DNA of 64,000 bases from Evernia prunastri (GCA_003184365.1 NKYR01000047.1:62001-126000); one strand, 5' to 3'. Counted from the stretch's first letter, positions 30,654 through 42,442 are shown. Notes: generated from the sequence alone by a model not told the origin. Numbers and translations are program-made.

Positions 30654-32080
30654 TCACTTTGCCCTCGGCTTGACCTTGATATCAAAACCAACAGGTCTCA
30701 GATTGAACCAGCCATCCTGTTTGAGCTGGTAGCCCGGGTTGGCCATTTCGAAATCCACGTCTTTCAACAGTGTGACAACCGCAGTCAAGCTCCACATCCA
30801 CGCATAATACCTGCCAATACATACGCGTTTGCCGTTTCCAAACCACTTCTTGCTACCTTCTGGTAGCTTCTCAAACGCCTCGCCCACCATCCTCTCTGGC
30901 TTGAAAGCTTCGGGCTCTTCGAAGACGGCTGGGTCGCGGTTCACGCCGTGCAGCACAATGATCAAGGTCTGCTTGGCTGGAACTTGGTACTTGCCTCCAC
31001 CTAACAGAACGGGTCCTTGTGTGTCTGGCAAAGGCTCAATATTGAATCCGGGTGCCGCCGCAGACAGACGCAAGGTTTCTCGTACGATTCCAGCGCAGTA
31101 AGGCAACCTTTCCAGGTGATCGTGTGAAAAGTCGCCGTCGCCGATGACAGAGTCGATCTCCTCACGGGCTTTTGGAATACACCTTGGATTTTTGAGCAGA
31201 TAATAAATTGCACTTGAAACAACGCAGGGCGCTGTACTGGATCCGATGGGCATCGTCACAATCTCGTCAATGATTTGCTGTTCGCTGAGGGATTTACCGG
31301 TTTCAGGATCTTTGGCGTTCATCATGGTATACAACATGTCGTCTTTCCGGTCATTTGGGTTGGCCTTGCGAAATTGGAGACATTCAGCAGCGTATTGGCG
31401 CATGGCCTTGGTGTCTTTCTCGAATTTAGACTGATAGAAAAGTCGATTGACAAGCTTGGGCCGTGTTGGTCGTTTGATCGCCTCTGACGTGGCTCCGTCC
31501 ATCGCCTTGATCATTGGGTGTTCCGGTCCAGTCAGGCCGTTGAGCTTCCTGCCGTAGAAGCAGAGGGTGGTGGTCTCCAAGTCTAGCCGATTCAGCTCAC
31601 CAATGGCTGAGACCGGGGCATCACCGCTCATGGCCCGCCATTTGGCTGTCAGTTCGGACGCGCAGTCACGCACTCGGATGAAATGATCAGCAACCGCTTC
31701 TGGGGTGAGCAAAGGGGCCAGGATTCGATGATGGACGCCCCAGCTCGCCTCATTGTCGAACGCGGAGAAAAGGGAATCATGCACTGCATAACGAATCTCC
31801 ACTATAGGGCCACCAACGAATTTGCGAAAGCGCTTCTGATCGCAAATTTCTTCACAGAGAGCCACACTTCCTACGAAAACGATTTGCTGGCCCAAGACGG
31901 TGATCTTGAAAATTTCGCCTGAAATAACGACGTCAGTGGGGAATCGGAGGATCGAGCAAGGATACACTGACCGTGCTTTTCCCAAAGTTTCTGCAATGAT
32001 GTCCATGTGTTACTCGGGTCTACGTCGAAGATATTCCCCAGTAGAGGAATACCTGGTGGCTGTGGGATTGGCGTACTCAT
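30654..32080 (-). CDS. Cytochrome P450, CYP505/BM3-like heme domain without reductase
   Basis: Heme monooxygenase-type protein. Two exons, 32080-31972 and 31918-30654, splice in phase to 457 aa. It opens with IPQPPGIPLLGNIFDVDP, the usual CYP505-type N-terminus without a membrane anchor. ETLR (ExxR) is near residue 314, FKPERMVG (PERF-like) follows, and the heme loop FGNGKRVCIGR with the Cys thiolate lies near residue 403. It ends shortly after the heme domain, so the CPR-type reductase fused in true CYP505/P450foxy is absent. In helix I, where relatives have AGHETTS, it reads IGSSTAP: the acid is replaced by Ser. It may need a separate reductase or use peroxide; both are inference. Substrate unknown, perhaps fatty acids by family. 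Confidence 0.85.
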
Positions 32081-33874
32081 CGTTATGCCAGCTGCGAGCT
32101 TGACATGTGTAACCAGAGATGTCGTGGAAGAGCAGACGGACGTTGCGGAGACAAAGAGGGGTGGGGTAGTAGCAAGTACATGGCCGAAAGGGGCTGTCTT
32201 TTCTCCATCGGACTTGTTCGGAGGCCAAGGCTCTTTTCCATTTGGTATATGTAGCCCAGATTGGGTGCATTACAAGTGGGGTGCTGCAGGCTAGCGATTA
32301 GAACAGGATTGGATGGTCCGACCGCTGTCCTAGGTACTCCTGGACATATTCGTATCCACGTCCAGACTTCCAAATAGATCATTCTACCGGCGCGGTTGTA
32401 ATGAAAGAAGAATGTTGAGAGAGGGAGCGAACGGGTCAGGTACTAATATCAGCAATAGTGATACCCTGCTGGCGGGATACAACTCCTTGTTGCTCGCTAG
32501 TATCACTGTATCGCCCCTCCCCGCTTAGCTCAAAGCGGCCTTCTGCATCGCCCTAACAGCGGTAGGCTTGGGAGATGCTGTTTAAATGTCCTCGAGTGCT
32601 GAACCATGAACTACTAACGTGACTATTTTACAGACGCAGAAGGCATATGGGATCATGCAGCAGAGAAGAACCTAGCGCCATGCGACGGGTCGACGGTACC
32701 TTGGCAGGCATAAGTGCTCAAGAGCCCGGTCTCCTGAGCCGGGCATTCGTACGACCACTGCTTGGTGTTTACAGATGGGTTTGACGAATCGGTCGCTTGT
32801 TCTCGCTTCCGAAAAGGACTCTGTAGAGCACGATCATGCGGACCGGTATTGATTTCTCTTAGCCTTCTGGCAATGATTTGACACCCTGATCCCTGAGACC
32901 ACATCCCCCCGAACAAGCCTTCGTAGCTAGTGAATGGTGGCACCCTTTTGAGAGAGAAGGGTTGTCAGTCCCAAGAATTTCGACGTTGATATAGCTAGAG
33001 GATAGGCTAAAGACTGGCTAATCAGATCAGAGTCGAGATTGTAAAGCAAGGAAATGACGAGTACTAGAGAGCGACTAGAGCCGGTGGTAGTAAACAACAG
33101 CGAGCTAAAAAGATTCTGATAATCGAGCTACGCACTCCGTCACCAGCACTGATCTCGCTCCCGCTCGGTAACGGGAGGGAGGGAAGTGCGTGGCACGGTT
33201 ATACTTTGGAGTATCTGATACTTCAAATCGACACTCGCGCGTCCTCAACAACATGCTAGCAAAGCCATTTCAACCAAGAACAGCGGATAACCGGACAATG
33301 AAGCTTTTCCAACTGGTCGTAAACGCGCACGATTCATGATAAGCTCATGTCGAGTTCGTTTCAGTGACTGAAATTTGTAGGCGCTTGTCACTCGAGGCGT
33401 ATTGACACACCTTAAGCGCGTAAGAATCAGACAGCAGTCGGCTTCTATTCGACAAAATGGCAGCTTTCTCGCATCGGAAGTGGGAAGATCGCGGGACCGC
33501 ATTTTCTTTTGGTGCCTTATCCTGTTGAAAGCTGATCCCTGGTTCCGGAGCTTCACACTCAAGTCTTGACAGTGCGTGGATCATAGCAGCGCTGCTTTCC
33601 ATATCTGTTCTGGTGAACGGAGAGCCAGACGATAGCATTCGACATTATCCTCGATTTGGCGTCCATTCCACATGCACGGTATTGTGCAGCTTTGGTACTC
33701 ATGCTATGCAGTGTCAACAAAAGCTCTTCGCCATGTGAGTACCGTTTTCAAAATGCCACATACCGAACTCAAATGTCAATTGCAGCTCCTTCGAGGACGA
33801 CCCTAACGTGGCTTCGACATCTTCACCCGATCATGTGGTACACTTCAAAGTGTTGTTCCCCTAGCTTGTGCGAT
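32081..33874. other. Intergenic region, no convincing gene
   Basis: About 1.8 kb. Minus-strand open stretches at 32653-32943 and 33245-33638 have no recognised motif. A short inverted pair near 32700-32760 (CGGTACC/CCGGGC-rich) is not long enough to call an element. Confidence 0.45.
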
Positions 33875-35424
33875 CTATTGCTCTGTTCCCAGCACCATCT
33901 TCTCCCTCTCACTTCTTCTCGGCACTGACCCTTTCTTACTATGCTTTCTCTCATTCTCTCTCCTCCTCTTGACCGCCGCCAGCTCCTCGCTTTTGATTTC
34001 ACCTGCTTTCTTAACAGCCTTTGGCACATGTCTATGCCTCTTAATGCGCCGGATCTCAGGCATGTGAGCGTATCTGTCTTTTAGCGCGTCGTCATATTCA
34101 AGTTTCTGTCGCTGCCGAGCAGACTTGACGCCTGATCGCTCAGAAGCATTGGCTCTCCAAATGCGAATGTTGCCGTCGTCCGAGCCACTAATTACGTATC
34201 TTGCGTCGGGAGGGAATTTGCACGAGAAAACTCTCTGCATTCTCTTCGTATGGTAGATATCTCGAGAATGCCCGCTCGCTCGGTCCCAGAGGCGGATGGT
34301 TTTGTCATAAGATGCACTGACAAGTCCCTCCCCTGTGGGACTGAACTCGATGTCCATCACTGCTGCCACATGATCTTTGTAGACGTTGAGAGCTCGGTTT
34401 AGCTTGCGCATGTCAAACACTAGCACATTTTGGAATTAGCATTCCCTTCGTAGACCAAGAGATGAGTGACAGGAAATGACTGGAGAATACAAGAGGATTC
34501 TCGCTCTTGCGACCCTCGCGACTCGAAAGCAGTCTCGAACAGGAAAAGACAAGTCAGAAAAGCGCCTTACTGTAAATGTTGTGGTCTTCGTTAGCAACTG
34601 CGAAGTTGAAGGCCTCCATCGGGTTCCAGGCTATGGCATTTGATGCTAGGCCTAGGGTGACTTTTGAGAGTGGTGAGGAGGTGCGCAAGTCGTAGAGGAT
34701 GATAGATCTGTCTGTCGCGCATGAGGCGAGGACACTTGTCTCCGTTTGGTTCCAGCTAAGGGCGTTAACTGTATCTGTGGAAGTCGGCCAATGTAAAGTC
34801 TGCAAAGGCGTCGAAGAAGAGCGCGAGAGGTCATAGATGCTTATAACCGAAGATGAAGCTGCAAAGTTGTGCAACGACCTATGGTGTGAGATCCCAGTGA
34901 ATGCGGTACTTCCAAGGTATGTAGCCAATGGTGTCGATCCAGACATCTTATTTGAGGGATCGAATAACTTGATGGTTCTGTCACTGGCACAACTTAGAAG
35001 CCTTTGATCTTTTGTCCAGCAGAGCCCTTTCACAATGCCCTCGTGTCCATCCACCTTGAAGACCTCGTCGCGGCTAGTCAAGTCCCACGCTTTTACCACA
35101 CCGTCCCCTGAACCAGAAGCGAGGACATCTAGTCTCTCGGGATCTTTGGCCAAAACATAGACTCCGTCTACATGCCCTTTTCCTAAGTCACCCACAAAAG
35201 GTTTTGCGAACATCCTCTCCAGTTTGGTGGCATTGAGGGCACGCGAATATTCTCTTGCACGCTCAAATGGATGCAATGCTGGATCAAGGTTCCTTGGTTG
35301 GCGGGCGACAGAAGACCCAGGGGCCTGGTGGGACGAAATTGGTCGGGTGAGTGCCTTTATTTTCTGTTGTAATCATTAACAAGGAGCACAGGTACATGAG
35401 ACATTTACATAGATTGCATACCAT
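33875..35424 (-). CDS. SOF1: Sof1/DCAF13, U3 snoRNP-associated WD40 ribosome biogenesis factor
   Basis: Component of the small-subunit processome needed for 18S rRNA maturation in the nucleolus. Three exons splice in phase to 446 aa: 35424-35422, 35363-34571 and 34419-33875. Exon 1 is the start codon alone, followed by GTATGC; exon 2 begins KIKALTRP, giving the expected MKIK N-terminus. Family marks are the NLDPALHPFERAREYSRALN block, seven WD repeats (for example GHEGIVKGLCW with SASDRTIKLFD, and SASYDKTIRLWD), YHTKRMQRVFSCKF, and the C-terminal Sof1 region IRRIKRHRHVPKAVKKA with KHSKKGSVP. The length matches human DCAF13. Divergent from Rpn6 with only 245 bp between start codons, suggesting shared growth-linked control. 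Confidence 0.93.
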
Positions 35425-35669
35425 CTTTTCGGAATATTGAGATCCCACCCTGCGCAGGACAGGAGGATCTTCCAAATGTTCGGTCAAGGAAAGCAGAACT
35501 CGCAGATTTCAGAGTGGGAACTTTTTGCCCGCAATCATCCGCAGTTTTGCCGGTAATTCACGCTAGTACTATGCCATTTAGCGTGCTAAATCAACATTGA
35601 TCGGCTTTCAACTGACCGTTGCTTCTTTCCATTCAACAAACCTCGGTGCAGCACTTTCAGCATCCCAAT
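35425..35669. promoter_or_regulatory. Bidirectional promoter between SOF1 and RPN6
   Basis: The 245 bp between the two divergent start codons must carry both promoters and both 5' leaders. I see no certain TATA box. A CCGGTAAT/TTTTGCCGG stretch near 35545-35560 weakly resembles proteasome-associated GGCAAA-type elements, but this is only suggestive. Confidence 0.6.
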
Positions 35670-36996
35670 ATGGCTCCAGCTCCGAGTGATTCAGGCAAAA
35701 TTGAAGAAGCGAAGAAGCTCGGAAAGACTGACCCGTTAAAAGCTGAGACCATTTACAAGGAGATTCTCTCGAAGAAGCCTGGAGCAAGCGAAGCAGCTTT
35801 GCGAGAATATGAGTCAGCTTTGATGGGTTTGGGAGAATCATATAGAGATACAAGAAAGACTGATGAGCTAGCTGAGCTCGTCAGATCTAGCACCTCATCT
35901 CTCTCGTCCTTCACGAAGGCAAAGACCGCCAAGCTAGGTATAAGCATCGAGTCTATCCAGCGACATGCTACCGTGCTAACATAACGCAGTGCGCCAACTC
36001 CTCGACCTCTTCTCTGCTATCCCGCACACTGTTGATGTTCAAATCTCCGTTACCAAGTCATGTATCGAATGGGCCATCTCCGAACGCCGCAGTTTCCTGC
36101 GTCAAAATCTCGAGACTCGCCTAGTCTCACTCTATATGCAAAAGCAATCATACTACGACGCTCTCACGCTCATCAACGGCCTTCTCAAGGAGCTGAAACG
36201 GTTGGATGACAAGCTGGTCCTGGTAGAAGTCCAGCTCCTTGAATCGAGAGTCTACCACGCCCTTGGCAATCAACCAAAAGCACGAGCCGCTCTTACATCT
36301 GCACGGACCTCTGCAGCTTCAGTCTACACTCCACCATTATTACAAGCTGGGCTTGACATGCAATCCGGCATGCTTCACGCCGAGGACAAAGATTTCAATA
36401 CCGCATTCTCCTATTTCATCGAAGCGCTGGAGGGCTATCATTCACAAGAAGAGACCCAAAAGGCAACCTCAGCGTTACAGTACATGCTGCTGTGCAAGAT
36501 TATGTTGAATCTTGTGGACGACGTTAACAATCTCATGACATCCAAACAAGCCATGAAATATTCGGGCAAGAACCTGGAAGCCATGAAGGCAGTCGCACGT
36601 GCACATTCTAACCGAAGCCTCGAAGACTACGAGAAAGCCCTTGCAAATTATCGCTACGAGCTCGGTAGTGACGTCTTCATCCGGAATCATCTTAAAAGGC
36701 TCTACGATTCTATGTTGGAGCAGAACTTGATCAAGGTCATCGAGCCGTTCAGCAGAGTTGAGATTGACCATATTGCGAAGATGGTTGGGTTGGATACCCA
36801 GCAAGTTGAGAGGAAGCTATCTCAGATGATCCTGGACAGGGTCATAATTGGGGTTTTGGATCAAGGTGCGGGATGTCTGATAGTGTATGACGAGGCGGAG
36901 CGAGACCAGGGGTACGATGCCGCATTAGAGACGATAGAGAAGCTGAGCAATGTGGTGGATACATTGTATACTAACCAGGCGTCGATGCTGGAATAA
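35670..36996 (+). CDS. RPN6: 26S proteasome regulatory lid subunit Rpn6 (PSMD11)
   Basis: Lid scaffold that clamps the lid to the 20S core and AAA ring. Two exons, 35670-35937 and 35990-36996, splice in phase across a 52-bp intron to 424 aa, close to the 422-434 of orthologues. Seen in order: an N-terminal helical region (KAETIYKEILSKKP), the TPR-like middle (VDVQISVTKSCIEWAISERR, YDALTLINGLLKELKRLDDK, LEVQLLESRVYHALGN-like sequence, GMLHAEDKDFNTAFSYFIEA), and the C-terminal PCI winged helix (ALANYRYELGSDVFIRNHL, LIKVIEPFSRVEIDHIA, QVERKLSQMILD), ending TNQASMLE. No lesion. It shares a divergent promoter region with SOF1. Confidence 0.95.
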
Positions 36997-37623
36997 TAGA
37001 CTGGGAGTGCGAAGTCATCCTTGATGCTCTTGTCGACTCGGCTGAGCTTATCATCCCATGAAGGCAACTGCCTCATCTGGCTTCTCTTGTACAAGGCCGT
37101 CGTTTGCCGAGACGTCACGCGGTTTCTCTAGCAATTTTAATTCTTTTTCCACGAAATTGCCGCTCAAAGAATTACTTTCGCGTTCGTCCTTCCACCCAAT
37201 CGTTGAAGTTGGGACCAAAGCATACCCCGAGTGTCCGCGACACGAAGTCCAAATGTGTATTCTTGTGCAAAGGCTCATAAACGGGGACCTGTCGGTACTC
37301 AGGGTCTTGCTGGAAAGGTTGGTGAGACAGCACTATTAGCTGCTTCCGAAACACAACCCAAAAGGATATCGCCACGTCCACTCCTACGCCCTTTGGATCA
37401 TTTGCTCATGTCTTCCTCGGCGTACAAAATCCAGCTTCTCCGTGATGTCTTTGCTAGCTTTGTCTCTTTGGACTTAGCATTTTTACCTCTCACCGAAAAG
37501 AGAAAACGTCGTCTATTTGGCTTCCTACTTTTACCTTTGAGCAATCCTAATCTGGCAGGCGAGCATTCTTTACTCTTTATTCTCTCCTGCTATTATCGAC
37601 TTCGCATCTATTGGAGCAGAATC
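36997..37623. other. Intergenic region, no gene seen
   Basis: About 630 bases between RPN6 and the first of three related membrane protein genes. No conserved coding sequence. It likely holds the latter's promoter. Confidence 0.4.
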
Positions 37624-38597
37624 ATGATTGCAGTCTGCCTTTTCGCAGCGTTTGCCATACTTTGTTTGGTTGAGGCACAACAGACTGTTTTGACCTCTCT
37701 TCTACTACCCGACAGCCTCTTCTATATTGGTCAATCGTTCAAGCCGCCAACATTTGTGGGCCAAGTGACTGTCATTAGGAGTACCACGTATTATACCTTG
37801 GACCTTGGTACTGGTGCAGCTGCCAGTCATTTCATCCCTGGAGAAGTGTATTCCGACGGTAGCTACACATTTTCGGAATTCTCAGCGAGCACTCAGTATC
37901 TTGCTGTCAAGTAAGGACTCCTAGAAAGTCATTCCTGCCAGGGTGGAATATATTTGGCAACAGCACTCTTCGGACTTAACTGTGACTGACTCCACTAGCT
38001 ACACTGCCGAGGCTGGCGCTGCTGCATCTTCACAAGAGGACATCCCACTAACGTAAGCCTCCTGCATAACACTGAGCGTCGAGAGATGCTTGAACGAGAA
38101 ATATAAGTAACGACCCCAGTGTGTCCACAACCATAAATTGTGGCCCAGTCGGAACTTCCAGCAGCGCTACCTGCACAACCACTTTCTCTGATGTGGACGA
38201 CAGCGACTATACCGGTACACCTATTGAAACACTGTACTTCACCGGCATCGAGTCGTCTCTCTACACGGTATTCTTCAGCACAGCTTCAGGCTACAGCACT
38301 ACCTCAGCGACACCCTCCCCGACGTCCTCGGCCCCAACAGCAACATCCACCTCGTCTCCCAAACCCTCGCCCACCGCCCCTGCACACCCATCCCTCGGTC
38401 CCTCCGCCAAAGTAGGCATCGCTCTCGGCGTACCTCTTGGCGCCTGCGCAGTCGCCGGCCTCGCCCTGCTTCTCTACCGACACGGCAAACACAAGGAGCG
38501 TTCACGCATGAGCCAGATGGGGAACTTGGCGCCTCCGGAAGGGTTCGCTTCGGGGTCTGACGGGAAGAGACTGTCGGTGGCAGGGGCGGGCGGTTAG
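37624..38597 (+). CDS. Secreted/single-pass membrane protein, paralogue A of three
   Basis: Three exons, 37624-37910, 37999-38052 and 38120-38597, splice in phase to 272 aa. The signal peptide is MIAVCLFAAFAILCLVEAQQ. The ectodomain carries the motif shared with the genes at 40113 and 41505: LLPDSLFYIGQSF, then FVGQVTVIRSTTYYTL, and after the first intron INCGPVGTSSSATCTTTF with two Cys. A Ser/Thr/Pro-rich stalk (TPSPTSSAPTATSTSSPKP) precedes the membrane helix VGIALGVPLGACAVAGLALL near residues 209-230 and a basic RHGKHKERSR stop-transfer. The layout is that of a wall-sensor or adhesin-like type I protein; function unknown. It is transcribed away from paralogues B and C. Confidence 0.78.
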
Positions 38598-40112
38598 ACG
38601 TTTGGACGCCAGCCTCCTGTTTACTCCATGGAGATGCAGGGCTGAGCGGCAAATGGGGTGTACGGAGGAGGGGGGGAAGGAAAGGAGCTTCAGGTGGGCG
38701 GCAGCAGTAATGGCAGTGATTCTGGGTTAGTTCGGAGAAAGCGGGAGAAGAATACTGTTGTAATACATGTGATGTCTGTACTATTCTAATCCGATTTCGG
38801 TACGGTTCTGCTAATAACCCTTGGCCATTCTAAATGCGTGACACGCAGCTATGTGGTCCAGCCCTCCACTCGCATCACTTGAGCATGATCATCTTTTGCA
38901 TGCACTCCCACAAATCCAAAGGTCCCCAAAGGTGGCTTGGAATTGGCCGAGCGAGGTCGCTATTCTAAAAGAGCGCCTGCTTTTCCCATCCAACGCCAAA
39001 CGGTTCAATAGTCAATACTAATATCCCCATTCACCACCACACATCTGCCCAGGCCGCCTTCAACTCGCAGATGAAAGCACCGAAATTATGAGATTGGTCA
39101 GCAAGCCTTTACTCAATCTGAAGATTGCTTCCTCCGAAATTGGTTGGAAGGCATCACGATCATCCACCGCTACTCTGCAACTACGCTGGAAATCAATGAA
39201 ACCCCGTCTCGGGCTGCCGCAGAAGCATTGTTTGAGCGCCCACGACCTTGCAGGTGCGAATAGCTGATCGTTCTCACAACGTCAGGCGGTCTACAACTGT
39301 CCTAGACACACCCAAAGCCAACGTCCGAACAGGCCGGCAGAAGTCAGCAAACAAGTCCCTTCCCTCGCTCACCCAAGCACCCTTCCAACTCGCTCAAATA
39401 GACGTGGCATCTCCATCCCGTGCATCTCAGCCACATTGACCAGCGGCGCGTTCGACGCGCCAAGACGAGACCAGGGAGGCCGTGGCGGTATCGGTGGGCC
39501 TCCATCCCTTCCCGGCAGTTCCCGTCCTCCGAACGATTCGGACGAGACCAGTGCTCGTACTGACTGCCGGTAGCGAAGAAGCAACCGGGCTGCCAGGGCG
39601 CAGATGCAGACGGCCCAATGCTACTCATACTTTGCCCCGGGGGCTGAGTGGTTTGTTTGCCGGAGCTGACGCCGAGGATTGGGCGGGCGGCTGGTGGGCC
39701 GGGGATGTCGAAGGGGTGGTGGCTAGTTTTGAGAGAAAGTCCGGGCTAATGATGTAAGTGGCGGGAACAGTTGAAGCCTGTTGCTCCATCTTGTCTGGCT
39801 AATTGGAAGTGACTTCTTAGCAACGAGTCTGTTGTGTTGTGCAAAAGGCTTTTCACCCTTTTCATAAACTTCAGAGAGAGGGAAGAGAAAGACTATTTGG
39901 GAAATGCAAAAAAGATCGGACATCAGATTTGTGGATCATAGTAGGGCAATCAAGTTTTGAAATGGACGAGCCATGACTGGATTGAGCAGGGCAGTCTGAC
40001 AGTGTCCTACCAAATGACTCCCTTGAATCAAAACTCTTCCTGCATTAGCGATTAATTACTTCAGACATCCAAATATACGAGTAGCCCCTCACCGCAGCAA
40101 AACACCAACCGC
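38598..40112. other. Intergenic region between paralogues A and B
   Basis: About 1.5 kb. Overlapping minus-strand open stretches at 39344-39628 end in a tail with NVAEMHGMEMPRLFE, which could be the remains of a membrane-protein cytoplasmic tail, but the shared ectodomain motif is missing. I do not call a gene. Confidence 0.4.
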
Positions 40113-41060
40113 CTAAGCCATTTCCCTCCTTCCCACTTTCCACGACCCATCCAACTCATTCGTATACGCCGGTACCCCACCAGCCCGAACGCCATTATCC
40201 CCACCCACAGCATCCCCCCCCTCCCCCATCCCACCCGCCGCCCCATCACAGAAAGCCACAAACCCCGTCGTAGAACCCCCCTCGCTAGACGTAACCAGCG
40301 GCTCGAGCTTCGTCTCCTCGCATCCCGGCTGATCCCATTCTGCCCCAGCTGCCGCGACGGCAACGCGCGCGTGCTGCGAGCGGGAGAGCCGCTTGTGCTG
40401 GCGGTGCCGGCGGATGAAGAGGACGAGGAGAAGGCAGAGGCAGATGAAGAGGGGCGCACCGAGACCGATGCCGACTTTGAGGAGGGTGGGGGCGAGGCGG
40501 GGGGTTTGCTCGGTGACGTTGCGGCTGTAGAGGACCATTTTGTAGAAGGAGGATTCGGCGAGGGTGTGGTAGGTTGGGGGCTCAGTGTTGTCGAGGTTGG
40601 TGGAGGTGGTGGTGCAAGTGGCCGTGCCGACTGGGGTCGTAGAGGGGCAGTTGATGGTTAAGCTGTTGATTGAAATACCGTCAGCCATGTCGGGCAGATT
40701 GCTTGATGAGACGGGGAAGGGGGGGGAGGCGCCTTACTTTTGCAACACGTACTGAGTGCCTGCTGCAGATGCAGAAAAAGGGTAGCCGAACCAATAGTAA
40801 TGCGTGATGAAGATGGGAGCGAAGTCTGTGAAGTTGGCGTAGTAGAATGGCAGCACATCGTAAAAGGTGGTGCTGCTGATGGTGCTGACGCGGCCAGTGA
40901 AGTTCTGCTGCACGGGCGCCGGGGAAAAGAGGCCGGATGGCAGGAGGATGCTGGTTGTAGATGTTTCTTCGTAGCTGATGGACGCACTGGTGGTAGTTTG
41001 AGCTGAACATGGTGCAATGAGAGCAAGTAGAACGGATAAGCCATAGGCAACAAGCTCCAT
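40113..41060 (-). CDS. Secreted/single-pass membrane protein, paralogue B
   Basis: Two exons, 41060-40738 and 40662-40113, splice in phase to 290 aa. Signal peptide MELVAYGLSVLLALIAPCSA. The ectodomain repeats the family motif: ILLPSGLFSPAPVQQNF, GRVSTISSTTFYDV, ending SASAAGTQYVLQ before the intron; the second exon starts with LTINCPSTTPVGTATCTTT, matching paralogue A's INCGPVGT block with its two Cys. The membrane helix LKVGIGLGAPLFICLCLLLV is near residues 175-198, followed by RRHRQHKRLS. The cytoplasmic tail is about 90 residues and Gly-rich, ending NELDGSWKVGRREMA. It lacks the long Ser/Thr stalk of paralogue A. The first intron sits at the same place in the motif in all three genes. Confidence 0.76.
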
Positions 41061-41504
41061 CTTTTCTATAACGTAGGGGGCCTTGGACCAATGCTAGAAA
41101 AAGTACTGCTAAACTTCTGAAGCTGAGAACAACAAGACGAAAGCCCCCTTCTCTTAAAGGATCAGAAAGCTAACGAAAAGCGTGGCGAGAATAGCAGTAT
41201 TGACACCTTCTTTCGGACGAGTTGTCTCGGAAGCATACCGACGGTGTGGTCTCTCACACTCCATCATCTTTGCAAATCAAACGAGAAACCGTATGCACAC
41301 ATAAGACACAGGACGAAACGAGGCAAACGGTAGAGCTGATTAGGATGCAAAGAGATAAATCCGAGCCGAGATGAGACCTCAAGACGCATCCGAAAAAGGC
41401 CCAAGATCTGCAAATCCGCGACACCGACATCAATCCAGCTCACCGACCACCACCACCCGTATCACCAAAGACCACACAAGAACGGAAAACACACATCGAC
41501 AACT
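41061..41504. other. Intergenic region between paralogues B and C
   Basis: About 440 bases holding the presumed promoter of paralogue B and the 3' end of C. No gene seen. Confidence 0.4.
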
Positions 41505-42442
41505 CTACGCCAGCTCCTCCCTCCCCCCCGCCACCGATCCCTCCAACTCACCCTGAGAGCCCCCAACCTCTTCCCCCCGAAGCTCCGAGACACCCCCCGC
41601 GCCCTCCTCCCCACCGCCACCACCGCCACCCCCCACCGTCTTACCCCCGTCCGACTCCACCCCATCTCTGCCCGTCCGTCCCACCTTGAATCCCCCCTTA
41701 CGCCGGCGGTACCGAAGCAGCAGCAAAACCCCCAGCAACGCGCCCGCGCAGACGCCCAACGGCGCCCCCAGCGCGATGGCGATTTTCGCCTGCGGGCTGA
41801 GGAGCAGCGGTGGTGCGGTCGACGAAGAAGAAGAAGAAGAAGGCGCGGCGGCAGCAGGGGGGAACGGCGCCGTGGAGGTGAAGTAGGCGAGGTAGACGGA
41901 CGACTCCGTGTTGACGATCTTCCAGTCCGCGGGGCCCTCGAAGCCGCCGGTGGCCGCGGCGCCGGGGTACGACGTCGCGCACGCGGCCGTTCCGCGGCCG
42001 TGGGTGGGGGCGCAGCTCACGGTTGTGGAATTGTTGGGGTTTGGGTTTCAGTTGGGTGGGGGGGGGTTTTCGAGAGAAGTGGGGAGGGGAGGGGGAGGGG
42101 GGGGCGGTTTTGAACTTACGATGGTAGGGAGTATTGCGTGCCGGCTGCGGAGGCGTAGAAGGCGTAGGCCTCGTAGAAGCCGCCTTCCGTGTGTGGTACG
42201 TTGTTGGGGTTGAAGAGGGACAGACCGAGTTCGTATGTCAAGGTGTAGTAGGTGGTGCTATCGATTGTGGTGACTTGGCCGGTGAAGGTCTGGGGCGATG
42301 GTAGAGGGTTGAAGAGGGCAGATGGAAGGAAAATGGTGGACGAGGTTGTGTACGTGGTGGGTATAGCAAAGAGATCCATGCTTTGGTGGAGCACGTAGGC
42401 GCAGATATGTGTAGAGCCCTTGGGCAATCGGTTGAAGAACAT
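41505..42442 (-). CDS. Single-pass membrane protein, paralogue C
   Basis: Two exons, 42442-42120 and 42015-41505, splice in phase to 277 aa; exon 1 is exactly 323 nt, the same as in paralogue B. The shared motif reads IFLPSALFNPLPSPQTF, then GQVTTIDSTTYYTL, ending ASAAGTQYSLPS; the second exon starts with a Cys-containing SCAPTHGRGTAACAT. Downstream are a poly-Ser stalk, the helix AKIAIALGAPLGVCAGALLG near residues 186-210 and RYRRRKGGFK. Unlike A and B, the N-terminus (MFFNRLPKGSTHICAYVLHQ) is not a clear signal peptide; the real start may lie in an unrecognised upstream exon. The intron acceptor is unusual, a GTGAG end within a C-rich tract with no CAG or TAG nearby. Confidence 0.65.
42050..42108 (+). 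other. G-quadruplex-type sequence in intron of paralogue C
   Basis: The plus strand holds repeated runs of three or more G separated by one to three bases, densest near 42080-42108. On the transcribed sense this is a long C tract, which serves as a polypyrimidine region in the intron. Confidence 0.6.

Noticed and set aside
39248..39757. Possible fourth copy of the membrane-protein family
   Set aside because: Only a vague tail-like sequence was seen; the LPSxLF/STTYYTL ectodomain motif and the membrane helix are missing.
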